From Deferrivibrio essentukiensis (GTDB lineage Bacteria > Chrysiogenota > Deferribacteres > Deferribacterales > Deferrivibrionaceae): DNA of 64,000 bases. The position numbers and the translations under genes are program-made. The notes under the pieces were generated by a model, which was given only the letters and a program-made list of their open reading frames with translations, searched no databases and was not told where the DNA came from. The stretch spans positions 1 through 64,000 of the forward strand of contig NZ_JAJAFU010000009.1 of assembly GCF_020480685.1 (NCBI RefSeq), written 5' to 3'. Below, piece after piece: positions 1-8,287 of this stretch; position 1 is the first letter of the stretch, and each line of letters opens with the position of its first letter.

Positions 1-1166
1 TCATTTTCAATTACTACATCGGCAAAGCGAAAAGCTATTTTCCCATCGGGGTAATAAAAAGCACCTTTTTTATACTGTAACTCTGTATAACACATAAATT
101 TTTCTACTTTTGAAGTTAAAGATATCTTTTTTAAGTCAATGTAAATTTCATCCCCGCTAACATCAATAAATCTATAAAATTCCCCATTTGAGCAGGCATT
201 AGGTTGATACTTGCCAAAAATAATCCTCTTTTCAAAAATCTCTTTTGCAAAATCAAAACCGTAAAGCTCTTTACCCATTAAAACAAAATACACACTATCT
301 TTATATCTTATTTTTTCAATATTTTTAAAATCACTGTTAAAATAATTTTTTAAAGTTTCCGTTAAAATAATATAACTTCCCGATTTAGAAATAAAACTTC
401 CATCTGTCAAATTATCTTCAACAGTTAAATTATCCAAATTAATCCTTAACAGTGAGTTATCGCGCTGTAAATAAAAATTACCATTCTCAAAAACTGCATA
501 CTCCAAGTCAAACTTTTTTGAAGCATCCATTGTCTTATCAATCAAATTTACTGTTACAAAATTATTTTTATCATCTATCAAATATACCTTATCCTTATAA
601 ATATGCCCTTTTAATATTCTATTAAATAAATTACCTGAAAGATAAACAGACTTATCCAGATTTAGTATTTCAAAATACCTGTTTTCAAAAACTAATATTT
701 TGTCCCCATAAGCCTCAATGCCCTTTTGCTTAGCATTTAAAGAAAATATCAAACCACAAGCCTGCAGGTCATAAATTTGGAAACTATTTTCATTTCTCAC
801 AGAAATAAACAAATCACTGATTTCAACTTTTTCAAATGCTTCATTTAATAATATTTCATAGCAATTTTCATAATTAGTCTGAATTTTATCATTTTTTAAT
901 ATCGCTATCAGCCCTTTTTGAAAATCAAAATCACGAACGTTTTCAGCTATTTTTTTTGTATAAAAGCCCTTTTTAAAATGCACCGCCGAATTTAAAATAA
1001 GATTACTTTGCGGTATTTTTTTTTCAAAATCTTCAGGAGTTTCAACAGAAACTGTTTGGTAATCCATGATATTGGTAATTTTATATTTTGTATTATTTTG
1101 ACGTTCAACTGTTACAGTCGCACAACCAACCAAGAACAATAAAGATACTAAAAAAAATATTCTCAT
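1..1166 (-). CDS. putative outer-membrane-anchored lipoprotein, 3' end cut by window
   Basis: The frame opens at ATG 1166 and stays open to the window edge (388 codons). Residues 1-15 form a lipoprotein signal: a short basic start, a hydrophobic run and a lipobox LVGC with Cys15 as the predicted lipidation site. The rest is soluble, rich in Asn, Lys, Phe and Tyr, with alternating short hydrophobic stretches that suggest beta structure, possibly a propeller-like fold. I do not recognise the family. It lies 29 bases after the enzyme I gene and is probably the last or a late gene of the long minus-strand run. Function unknown; the link to the PTS is only positional. Confidence 0.7.
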   Translation of the reverse strand, partial: MRIFFLVSLLFLVGCATVTVERQNNTKYKITNIMDYQTVSVETPEDFEKKIPQSNLILNSAVHFKKGFYTKKIAENVRDFDFQKGLIAILKNDKIQTNYENCYEILLNEAFEKVEISDLFISVRNENSFQIYDLQACGLIFSLNAKQKGIEAYGDKILVFENRYFEILNLDKSVYLSGNLFNRILKGHIYKDKVYLIDDKNNFVTVNLIDKTMDASKKFDLEYAVFENGNFYLQRDNSLLRINLDNLTVEDNLTDGSFISKSGSYIILTETLKNYFNSDFKNIEKIRYKDSVYFVLMGKELYGFDFAKEIFEKRIIFGKYQPNACSNGEFYRFIDVSGDEIYIDLKKISLTSKVEKFMCYTELQYKKGAFYYPDGKIAFRFADVVIEN

Positions 1167-1195
1167 CAGCTCGCTAAAATCCTTTTCGCATATAG

Positions 1196-2938
1196 CTAAT
1201 TTATAAACAAATTACCTGCAAATTGATTTACAAAGCCGCTTAATTTTTCTTCGGCTACCCTTGCATATTTACACACAGCCATTTCAGACACCAATTTTTT
1301 ACATTCGGTTGTATCTATTTGACTTATTAACAATTTGGCTTTTAGCAGCTGTGATGGACTCATGCTTAAATTTGTATATCCAAGACCTAACAAAATTGGG
1401 ATATACATCGGGTCCCCTGCCATTTCTCCACAAACAGTTGCATCTATCTCAAATTTATTTGCACTTTCAATAATATTCCTCAAAAGTGTCAAAACTGCAG
1501 GATGAGACGGACGGTAAAGATAGGCAACATATTCATTATTTCTATCAATACCAAGAGTATATTGAATCAGGTCATTTGTGCCCACACTAAAAAAATCAAC
1601 CTCCTGCGCAGCCAAATCGGATATAAGGGCAATAGATGGAAGCTCTACCATGATACCTATTTTTATATTTTCATTAAATTCAATGTTTTCTCTTTTTAAT
1701 TCTTCTTTGGATTCTTCAAGGAGCTTTTTAGCCTTATCAATCTCTTCAAGCCCCGAAATCATTGGAAACATTATCCTCACATCCCCAAAGGCCGAAGCCC
1801 TCAATATAGCTCTCATCTGTTTTTTAAAGAATTCTTTAAATCTCAAGGAATAACGTATCGCTCTCAACCCCATTGCCGGATTACTTTCATCTGGATGAGG
1901 CAAAAGGTTTGATAATTTCTCTCCTCCCAAGTCAAAAGTACGCACTGTAAGTTGTTTTCCTTGAATTAATTCTACAGCCTCCTTTAAAATTTTAAATTGC
2001 TCATCTTCAGGCAAATCCCCCTTTTCAAGGTAAAAAAATTCAGTCCTGTAAAGCCCTACCCCTTGAGACCCATATTCTAATGCCAGGGGTATTTCATCAT
2101 TAATTTCCACATTGGCAAGTAGATTAATTCCTACTCCGTCCTTTGTATAAACATCACTTTCCTTAAATTTATTTAAAGCCGATACAAAATTTAAATATCT
2201 CTCCTCTTTTTCCCTATATTTCCTCAAAGTTTCATCATCAGGGTCTACAATTACCTGTCCATTTATGCCATCAATAATTACTGTGTCACCGTCAGAAATA
2301 CTATAGGTAGCATTCTCGATACCTACCACTGCAGGCACACCAAGAGCTCTTATAATTATAGATGTATGAGATACCTTGCTCCCCATATCAAGGGCAAAGC
2401 CTTTTACATTTTGTTTAAAAAGATGGGCTGCTTCATAAGGGGATAAATCATGCGCAATTACTATTAAATCTCTGTTTATATCGCATGCATACTGATACCC
2501 CTTGTCTACCATAAAGTTAAGTAATTTTTTTACTATATGTTTTATATCATTTTTACGTTCTTTCAGATATTCGTCATTAGACTTACCAAACATTTTCATA
2601 AGATTGCCGGAAACAACACTTAAAGCGTATTCGGCATTAACAAGATGCTCCCTTATATACTTTTCTGTTTCTCCAATAAGAGCCTCATCTTTTAAAAGCA
2701 TCATATAAACATCAAAAATAAATTTATGGCTGCTTGAAAAATCATTTTCGGACATCTCTTTTATGGCAACCATATACTTTTCCGTTTCACTGACAGCATT
2801 TTTTAATTTCTGTACTTCATTTTCGACCTCAAACTCTTTAATGTTTCTCTTTTTTATATTAATCGTCCGTTTATCAAATATATACGCTCTACCAATAACT
2901 ACACCATCAGAGATTTTAATCCCATTTAAAGTAATCAT
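1196..2938 (-). CDS. ptsI: PTS enzyme I (phosphoenolpyruvate-protein phosphotransferase)
   Basis: Cytoplasmic enzyme that takes phosphate from phosphoenolpyruvate and passes it to HPr. At 580 residues it has the usual family length. The order is an N-terminal HPr-binding/phosphohistidine part with the active site GSKVSHTS (His191), then the PEP-binding barrel with the Arg-containing segment LYRTEFFYLE and the C-terminal CGEMAGDP motif holding the conserved Cys. The start ATG overlaps the HPr stop by four bases, so the two are translationally coupled. It is the last enzyme of a block holding HPr, mannose-family EIIABCD, RapZ, HprK and PtsN. No key residue is missing. Confidence 0.96.
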   Translation of the reverse strand: MITLNGIKISDGVVIGRAYIFDKRTINIKKRNIKEFEVENEVQKLKNAVSETEKYMVAIKEMSENDFSSSHKFIFDVYMMLLKDEALIGETEKYIREHLVNAEYALSVVSGNLMKMFGKSNDEYLKERKNDIKHIVKKLLNFMVDKGYQYACDINRDLIVIAHDLSPYEAAHLFKQNVKGFALDMGSKVSHTSIIIRALGVPAVVGIENATYSISDGDTVIIDGINGQVIVDPDDETLRKYREKEERYLNFVSALNKFKESDVYTKDGVGINLLANVEINDEIPLALEYGSQGVGLYRTEFFYLEKGDLPEDEQFKILKEAVELIQGKQLTVRTFDLGGEKLSNLLPHPDESNPAMGLRAIRYSLRFKEFFKKQMRAILRASAFGDVRIMFPMISGLEEIDKAKKLLEESKEELKRENIEFNENIKIGIMVELPSIALISDLAAQEVDFFSVGTNDLIQYTLGIDRNNEYVAYLYRPSHPAVLTLLRNIIESANKFEIDATVCGEMAGDPMYIPILLGLGYTNLSMSPSQLLKAKLLISQIDTTECKKLVSEMAVCKYARVAEEKLSGFVNQFAGNLFIN

Positions 2939-3222
2939 CTCTCTTCACCAAATTTGTTATTTATCAGTGTTACTAAATCAGCCAACGCTTCTTCTGCACC
3001 TTCTCCGCTTACATTTATTTTGATAAATGAGCCTTTTGGCGCAGCAAGCATCATTACCCCCATAATACTTTTCCCATTAACTTCCATTCCATCCTTTTCA
3101 ACTTTCACCTCACACGGATATTTGCCTGCAACTTTTACAAAACTTGCAGCTGCTCTCGCATGAAGCCCAAGCTCATTAACAATTTGAACGGTTTGAGATT
3201 TAATATCAACAGAATTATTCAT
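2935..3222 (-). CDS. ptsH: phosphocarrier protein HPr
   Basis: Small cytoplasmic phosphocarrier between enzyme I and EIIA proteins; 95 residues, normal for HPr. The active site NELGLHARAA places the phosphorylated histidine at His21. The regulatory site GKSIMGVM keeps the serine (Ser52), the residue phosphorylated by HPr kinase in other bacteria. Because hprK lies upstream in the same run, Ser-HPr control is likely retained. Overlaps ptsI by four bases and follows the EIID gene by two bases. Confidence 0.96.
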   Translation of the reverse strand: MNNSVDIKSQTVQIVNELGLHARAAASFVKVAGKYPCEVKVEKDGMEVNGKSIMGVMMLAAPKGSFIKINVSGEGAEEALADLVTLINNKFGEER

Positions 3223-3224
3223 AA

Positions 3225-3923
3225 CTACATACCCCTTACATAAACTATTAGTAACAATAAAATCAGTGCAACTATAAATGCCAAAGACACATCAAGCCTT
3301 TTAGCAAACAAAAATCCAAGTACAGCGAAAAAACTGACCAAACTTAGCAAATCTACATTAAAACCTATATTTATTTTAATCAGCATAGAAAGCAAAATTC
3401 CAAATCCAAAAACAGCAATAAGGTCCCCATATTTAGACCAACTATTAAACTTTATATAATTAAACCAACTTATCACCTCTTTACCAAGTTTAAAACCGGC
3501 ATCAAAACCTATCCATAAGAAAAAGATATGAAAAATATTAAAGAAAACAAAATAAAAAATAAGGCCAACAACAGGCTCATATATGGCAAGAATTGCACTT
3601 AATACGAAAGACAAAGGTCTAAGTGTATGCCAGAAAAAGCTGTCACCAAGAGCAGCCAAAGCTGAACCATAAACCTTTTTAAAATAGTCAGGATCACCTT
3701 TGTTAAGATACTCCTTAAACCACATCCCAATAATAAAATTAATCATAAATGGGTGCGAATTGAAATAACCAAGCTGATTTCTTAAAGTTTCATTATCTAT
3801 ATTTATCTTATTTTTATTTGAAATCTCATCAACAAGATACTTATAACCTGTCCCCTGCATATTTGTAATATTTTGATTAGCAGTAAAGAATAAACTTTTA
3901 AGCAATATTAGCCCCTTTTTCAT
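3225..3923 (-). CDS. PTS mannose/fructose/sorbose-family EIID component
   Basis: Membrane subunit of a mannose-type permease. I place the start at ATG 3923, which forms an ATGA overlap with the EIIC stop; a GTG twelve bases earlier is the alternative. About 232 residues, shorter than the usual ManZ-type EIID of roughly 280. The family core GDSFFWHTLRPLSF is present near residue 105-120, followed by three or four hydrophobic segments in the C-terminal half. Together with EIIC it forms the membrane part. The substrate is unknown: no sugar-metabolic genes accompany the set. Confidence 0.85.
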   Translation of the reverse strand: MKKGLILLKSLFFTANQNITNMQGTGYKYLVDEISNKNKINIDNETLRNQLGYFNSHPFMINFIIGMWFKEYLNKGDPDYFKKVYGSALAALGDSFFWHTLRPLSFVLSAILAIYEPVVGLIFYFVFFNIFHIFFLWIGFDAGFKLGKEVISWFNYIKFNSWSKYGDLIAVFGFGILLSMLIKINIGFNVDLLSLVSFFAVLGFLFAKRLDVSLAFIVALILLLLIVYVRGM

Positions 3924-4573
3924 ATTACAAACCACCCAATTATCGCTCCAGCGACAAAAACCAAATATTTGTATACGCTTTTAAAAGATAAAAACCTAAT
4001 AAGATAGCCAGCTAAAAATATAATCATTATCAGAAAATACTGATTGGTTTCCCCAAAAATCCTCAAATCAAGTTCCAACTGATTTAACATAAAAAAAACT
4101 AACATAAATACAGCATTATAAATTATAACCCCTTTCAAAAATGATAACAAAAAGCTTCTGACTATAAGTCTTTTAGGGTCTAACAAATTCTTTTTCATAA
4201 AAGACTCATACATTGCCATATTAATTTTTCTCAATGAATATTCCAAAAAAGTAACCGGATAAACAAATAGAATTGCCAAAAATGCTGCCAATATAAAATC
4301 AGTCGGAGTGGTTAAAGCCTCAAAACCTATAAGCAAAGACATAATATATGCCATAAAAGTATCATCTTTTGGTATTTTAGTGCCAACAGGCACATCAACA
4401 CTTCCATAAATTTCAATCATTATTCCGCATAAAAGGCACAAGTATAAATGGGAAGTAAGAAGCCCCACGACCAGAGAAACAATCAAAGGGCGCGAAAACA
4501 TCATATGAAGGGCAGTACTTCTATCAGCAGAAATAAGCCCTGAAAAAAATATTATAAATGCCCACTTAGCCAT
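3920..4573 (-). CDS. PTS mannose/fructose/sorbose-family EIIC component
   Basis: Polytopic inner-membrane protein of 217 residues with about six hydrophobic segments. The conserved early segment around residues 30-60 contains SRPLIVSLVVGLLTS and a GIMIEIYG-type stretch typical of the family, and is followed by VPVGTKIPKDD. It would form the translocation unit with EIID. Its start overlaps the end of EIIB by eight bases and is preceded by a GAGGAAA ribosome-binding site. It is shorter than the usual ManY-type EIIC (about 265 residues), in line with the compact EIID beside it. Confidence 0.85.
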   Translation of the reverse strand: MAKWAFIIFFSGLISADRSTALHMMFSRPLIVSLVVGLLTSHLYLCLLCGIMIEIYGSVDVPVGTKIPKDDTFMAYIMSLLIGFEALTTPTDFILAAFLAILFVYPVTFLEYSLRKINMAMYESFMKKNLLDPKRLIVRSFLLSFLKGVIIYNAVFMLVFFMLNQLELDLRIFGETNQYFLIMIIFLAGYLIRFLSFKSVYKYLVFVAGAIIGWFVI

Positions 4574-5057
4574 TTTCCTCCAAAAGGTACAGAAAGTTTT
4601 TAATCTCTACCTCAGTTTCCCAAGGTAATTTTTTTATATGTATATCATATAGTTCCCTTAATTCGCTGAGCATTTTTATTTCATTCAAATCTAAAAATAC
4701 GGTATCCGTTATCTCAATTTTATGTTCTCTTGATGCTACACAACCTACATTTATATAATAATCGGCGGTCAATATATTTTTCAATTCGTACAAGTCTTTC
4801 ACCGACTCTACCAATATCATTGTCTTATTAGTTAATTTATATAAAAAATCAGCCGTAAAGTTACTTTTATTTAAAATATTCAAAGTACACTCGGGTGGAA
4901 CAATACTTGAGTAAATCATCTTTTGCAAAGGGTCACCGGCAATTCGGTCATTTAACAGAACTAAATCTTTAAGTTTCAGATACTTAACCCACCCTTCTAT
5001 TACCTGGCCATGTATTAATCTGTCATCTACTCTGAAAATAATCTTCCCAATACTCAT
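4566..5057 (-). CDS. PTS mannose/fructose/sorbose-family EIIB component
   Basis: Cytoplasmic phosphotransfer subunit, 163 residues, normal length. The N-terminal motif FRVDDRLIHGQVIEGW carries the phosphorylated histidine (His16). It receives phosphate from the EIIA encoded just upstream and passes it to the sugar held by EIIC-EIID. Start overlaps the EIIA stop by four bases and its own end overlaps EIIC, so the set is translated as a coupled unit. Confidence 0.92.
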   Translation of the reverse strand: MSIGKIIFRVDDRLIHGQVIEGWVKYLKLKDLVLLNDRIAGDPLQKMIYSSIVPPECTLNILNKSNFTADFLYKLTNKTMILVESVKDLYELKNILTADYYINVGCVASREHKIEITDTVFLDLNEIKMLSELRELYDIHIKKLPWETEVEIKNFLYLLEENG

Positions 5058-5452
5058 TTTTTTAATAATTCTCCCGCAATGATAATACTATCTTTTGCTG
5101 TATTAGATGCAAATTTTGCAAGCTCCTGTGGGGATGCAACATCTTTTCTAATACTGAAAGCCTTTATTATCATTGGTAAATTCACACCTGTAACAACTTC
5201 TACATTTTTGTCATCCAGATATGCCATGGCAATATTTGAAGGGCTACCCCCAAACATATCCGTTAGGATTAAAAGACCATCATTTTGATATTTCTCTTTA
5301 AGTGAGTCCAACCTTGTAGCAAGTTCACTAAGTGATGACCCGCTCTGAACAGATAAAATGTCTACTTTGTCCTGCTTACCGATTATCATCTCTGCTGTCT
5401 TCAATAACTCCACGCCAAGTGAGCCGTGAGTTAAAATAATTATCCCAATCAT
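5054..5452 (-). CDS. PTS mannose-family EIIA component
   Basis: Single-domain EIIA, 132 residues. The active-site segment LTHGSLG places the phosphohistidine at His9; the DMFGGSPSN motif typical of the family lies near residue 66-74. Here EIIA is a separate protein rather than fused to EIIB as in E. coli ManX. It starts one base after the rapZ stop. In organisms with few sugars to import, such EIIA proteins can serve mainly as signalling partners; that role here is inference. Confidence 0.93.
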   Translation of the reverse strand: MIGIIILTHGSLGVELLKTAEMIIGKQDKVDILSVQSGSSLSELATRLDSLKEKYQNDGLLILTDMFGGSPSNIAMAYLDDKNVEVVTGVNLPMIIKAFSIRKDVASPQELAKFASNTAKDSIIIAGELLKK

Positions 5453-5453
5453 T

Positions 5454-6305
5454 TCAGCTCCTGTTTATATCTCTGTGTTTTACATAAACTTTCTGCGATG
5501 TTTTTCTAAATATATAATCACCAATAAATTTTGCAATTGCAACTGACCTGTGTTTTCCACCTGTGCAACCAAAAGATACTGTCAAAAATTTTTTCCCTTC
5601 TTGAATAAAATTAGGGATTAGAAAGGTTAAAAGAGGTTTTATTTTCCTCAAAAACTCCTTTGTCCTTTTATCTGAAAATACATAACTAAAGACTTCATCA
5701 TCCAAACCTGTCTTCCCTCTCAAATGTTCCTCAAAATGAGGATTTTTAAGAAATCTCACATCCAAAACTATATCCGATTCAGGTGGAACACCATACTTAA
5801 AACCGAATGATTGCACTGTAATATACATTGAGTTTGATGAGTCAATGAAATAGCTTTCAATCTGTCTGGACAACTCGTGCACATTCATATCTGAAGTATC
5901 AATAACAATATCAGCTATCTCTTTTATATCCTTTAGCATATCTTTTTCTTTTCTAATCGAGGCCACAAGGTCTTCCCCCATAGGGTGAGTCCGCCTGGTT
6001 TCTTTATACCTCTTTATCAAAGAATCTTCATCTGCATCAAGAAATATGACATCTGCCGCATACTTTGATTTTAGAATAGATATAATTTCGCCGACTTTTT
6101 TAATGTCCTTACTCCTTGAATCAAGCACAAGGGCAATCTTTTGCACCTCAACATTGAAATCAAAAAGCACCTGCACAAATTTGTCCATAATAAAAAGCGG
6201 CAAATTATCTATTGTATAATAGCCTAAGTCTTCCAATGCCTTTGCTGCTGTAGATTTCCCGGCACCGGAACAACCGGTCAAAATAACAAGCGATAAATTA
6301 TACAA
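5454..6305 (-). CDS. rapZ: RapZ-family nucleotide-binding protein
   Basis: RapZ/YvcJ family, 283 residues as usual. A Walker A P-loop GCSGAGKS occupies residues 11-18. The C-terminal part holds the conserved block GCTGGKHRSV and ends with KHRDINRS. In E. coli RapZ directs decay of the GlmZ small RNA and so controls glucosamine-6-phosphate synthase; in other phyla the target is unknown. The frame starts with TTG directly after the hprK stop, without a strong ribosome-binding site, which suggests coupled translation. The location next to hprK and PTS genes is a common arrangement. Confidence 0.93.
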   Translation of the reverse strand: MYNLSLVILTGCSGAGKSTAAKALEDLGYYTIDNLPLFIMDKFVQVLFDFNVEVQKIALVLDSRSKDIKKVGEIISILKSKYAADVIFLDADEDSLIKRYKETRRTHPMGEDLVASIRKEKDMLKDIKEIADIVIDTSDMNVHELSRQIESYFIDSSNSMYITVQSFGFKYGVPPESDIVLDVRFLKNPHFEEHLRGKTGLDDEVFSYVFSDKRTKEFLRKIKPLLTFLIPNFIQEGKKFLTVSFGCTGGKHRSVAIAKFIGDYIFRKTSQKVYVKHRDINRS

Positions 6306-7283
6306 TTACTCAACCCCCTGAGTCCTCATTACCTTTTTGATTTCAACTTTTCTGTTACTCTCTATTTTTTTAAGCAGCTTCTCTTCAAACTCCTTTGCCG
6401 CATCATATCCCATATACTTAAGCAAATGTTTTTTGGCTGCAGCCTCTACAATTACAGCCATATTTCTTCCAGGTGAAACAGGTAAAGTAATTAATGGTAA
6501 TTTCAAGCCCAAAATATCATACCTTTGTTCATCAAGCCCAGTTCTATCATAATATTCGTCCTGCTTCCAATCTATAAAATTAACCACAAGCTCAACCCTT
6601 TTACGAAGTCTAATGGCATTGACACCATACATATCTTTTACATTTAATATCCCAAGCCCTCTGACCTCTAAATTATATTTTAAGAGGTCATTACTTGTCC
6701 CAACAAGGTAATCCTGCTTTCTGCTAATATGAACAGCATCGTCTGCTATAAGCCTGTGCCCCCTCTTAATAAGCTCAAGTGCACACTCACTTTTTCCTAT
6801 TCCACTTCTCCCTATAACCAAAACACCAATCCCATGAACATCCATCAACACACCATGGACAATTATCTCAGGTGCAAGTCTGTCCTCAAGATATGAAGAT
6901 ATCCCGGAAATAGCCATTGAGCTTAATAGCCTTGTACGAAACAAAGGGATTTCAAATTCTTTAACTATTTCAATTAATATATGAGGAATTCTAAGATTTT
7001 TCGTAACTACAAAACACGCTATATCTTTTTCACACAATTTTCTGAGATTATTTAATGCCACACTTTCAGACAACCCTGAAAGATATGATATCTCTGTATT
7101 ACCAAGTATTTGAACTCTACCAGAATGAATATGATCGGTATAACCCGCCAGTGCAAGCCCCGGTTTCTGGATTCGGTAATTTGTAAGTAATTTGGAGTGG
7201 ATACTTTTTTTGCCGTAAATTAATTTAAGCTCCAAATCTTTGGCTTCCGGAAGCAATAATTCAGAAACTGGGACCTTTTCCAT
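6306..7283 (-). CDS. hprK: HPr kinase/phosphorylase
   Basis: Bifunctional enzyme that phosphorylates or dephosphorylates the regulatory serine of HPr; 325 residues, normal. The N-terminal domain covers residues 1-130. The catalytic domain has the P-loop GRSGIGKS at 158-165, the preceding HGVLMDVHGIGVL segment, and the signature EVRGLGILNVKDMYG. Its target serine is intact in the HPr encoded in this window. Adjacent genes are ptsN (one-base overlap) and rapZ. Confidence 0.96.
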   Translation of the reverse strand: MEKVPVSELLLPEAKDLELKLIYGKKSIHSKLLTNYRIQKPGLALAGYTDHIHSGRVQILGNTEISYLSGLSESVALNNLRKLCEKDIACFVVTKNLRIPHILIEIVKEFEIPLFRTRLLSSMAISGISSYLEDRLAPEIIVHGVLMDVHGIGVLVIGRSGIGKSECALELIKRGHRLIADDAVHISRKQDYLVGTSNDLLKYNLEVRGLGILNVKDMYGVNAIRLRKRVELVVNFIDWKQDEYYDRTGLDEQRYDILGLKLPLITLPVSPGRNMAVIVEAAAKKHLLKYMGYDAAKEFEEKLLKKIESNRKVEIKKVMRTQGVE

Positions 7284-7744
7284 TACACTTTACTTTCCTC
7301 TTCGACCAATATTTTCAATACTTCTTCAGCATTTGTGGCATTAACAGCCCTATTTTTAAAATCAGTCAGTTTTGCAAGTCTTGATATTTTTGCCAATGTT
7401 TTTAAGTGCCCGGCTATATTTGATTCAGGTGACAAAACTACGAAAAAAACTTTCACAGGCAGCTTATCGGGAGCATCAAATAAAATACCATTTTTAGATA
7501 TGGAAATGACTATACATGTGTTGTCAATATCCTTAAACTTTGCGTGGGGGATAGCAATCTCTTCCCCCACGGCAGTACTTCCTAATTTTTCCCTTTCAAG
7601 CAAAGAGTTATAAACTTCATCAAAATTCTTAATTTTCCCTCTTTCTACAAAAATCTCCGAAAATTTTTTAAAAATATCATCTTTTGTAAAATCACCATCA
7701 AGAAAAATTATATCATTTTTTTCTACTATTTCTGATATCACCAT
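7283..7744 (-). CDS. ptsN: PTS regulatory protein EIIA(Ntr)
   Basis: Fructose-type EIIA used for regulation of nitrogen and potassium in proteobacteria. I choose ATG 7744, preceded by AAGGA, over a TTG one codon upstream; this gives 153 residues. The active site EEIAIPHAK places the phosphohistidine at about residue 67. The order hpf-ptsN-hprK-rapZ after rpoN is the familiar sigma-54 cluster. No EI(Ntr) is present in the window, so enzyme I encoded here may be its donor through HPr (inference). Confidence 0.92.
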   Translation of the reverse strand: MVISEIVEKNDIIFLDGDFTKDDIFKKFSEIFVERGKIKNFDEVYNSLLEREKLGSTAVGEEIAIPHAKFKDIDNTCIVISISKNGILFDAPDKLPVKVFFVVLSPESNIAGHLKTLAKISRLAKLTDFKNRAVNATNAEEVLKILVEEESKV

Positions 7745-7755
7745 CAATCCTTCAC

Positions 7756-8286
7756 CTATGGCTGAATTAAGCCTATATTTCCGTCATCCCTTCTGTAAAC
7801 AACATTAACTTCAGAGTTTTTGGCATTTCTGAAAACAAAGAAATTTTTATTCAACAAATCCATTTGCATAACAGCCTCTTCAATATCCATAGGCTTAACA
7901 GGTATCTCTTTTGTAATAATTGAAACAGGTTTATCATCGAAGCTTTCACTTTCATAAACGTCCAACTTCAAAGGTACTTCAAACTTTTTATCAATGAGTT
8001 TTTTAGACTTCAGCTTCTCTTTATACTTAACAAGCTGTCTTTCTATTTTATCGATAGCCAAATCTATTGAAGCATATAAATCTTCTGACTTCTCGATACC
8101 TTTTAAAAATACTCCTTTAGCATTAACTAGAATTTCAGCCATGTGAACATTCTTTTGAACATCCAACACAACATGTACATCAACCACCTGGTCAAAATAC
8201 TTCTTTACTTTTGAAACTTTTTTTTCAACATAACTTCTAATAGCATCCGTAAGCTCGACATTTTTTACTGTAATCTGAATATTCAT
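7756..8286 (-). CDS. hpf: ribosome hibernation promoting factor, long form
   Basis: 176 residues, matching the long HPF class. The N-terminal S30AE domain (about 1-100) binds the 30S subunit. A linker leads to the C-terminal dimerisation domain, recognisable by FFVFRNAKNSEVNVVYRRDDGN split across residues about 146-170. It would join two ribosomes in inactive 100S particles during starvation. The start has a strong GGAGG ribosome-binding site and lies one base after rpoN, the standard neighbour. Confidence 0.95.
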   Translation of the reverse strand: MNIQITVKNVELTDAIRSYVEKKVSKVKKYFDQVVDVHVVLDVQKNVHMAEILVNAKGVFLKGIEKSEDLYASIDLAIDKIERQLVKYKEKLKSKKLIDKKFEVPLKLDVYESESFDDKPVSIITKEIPVKPMDIEEAVMQMDLLNKNFFVFRNAKNSEVNVVYRRDDGNIGLIQP

Positions 8287-8287
8287 A

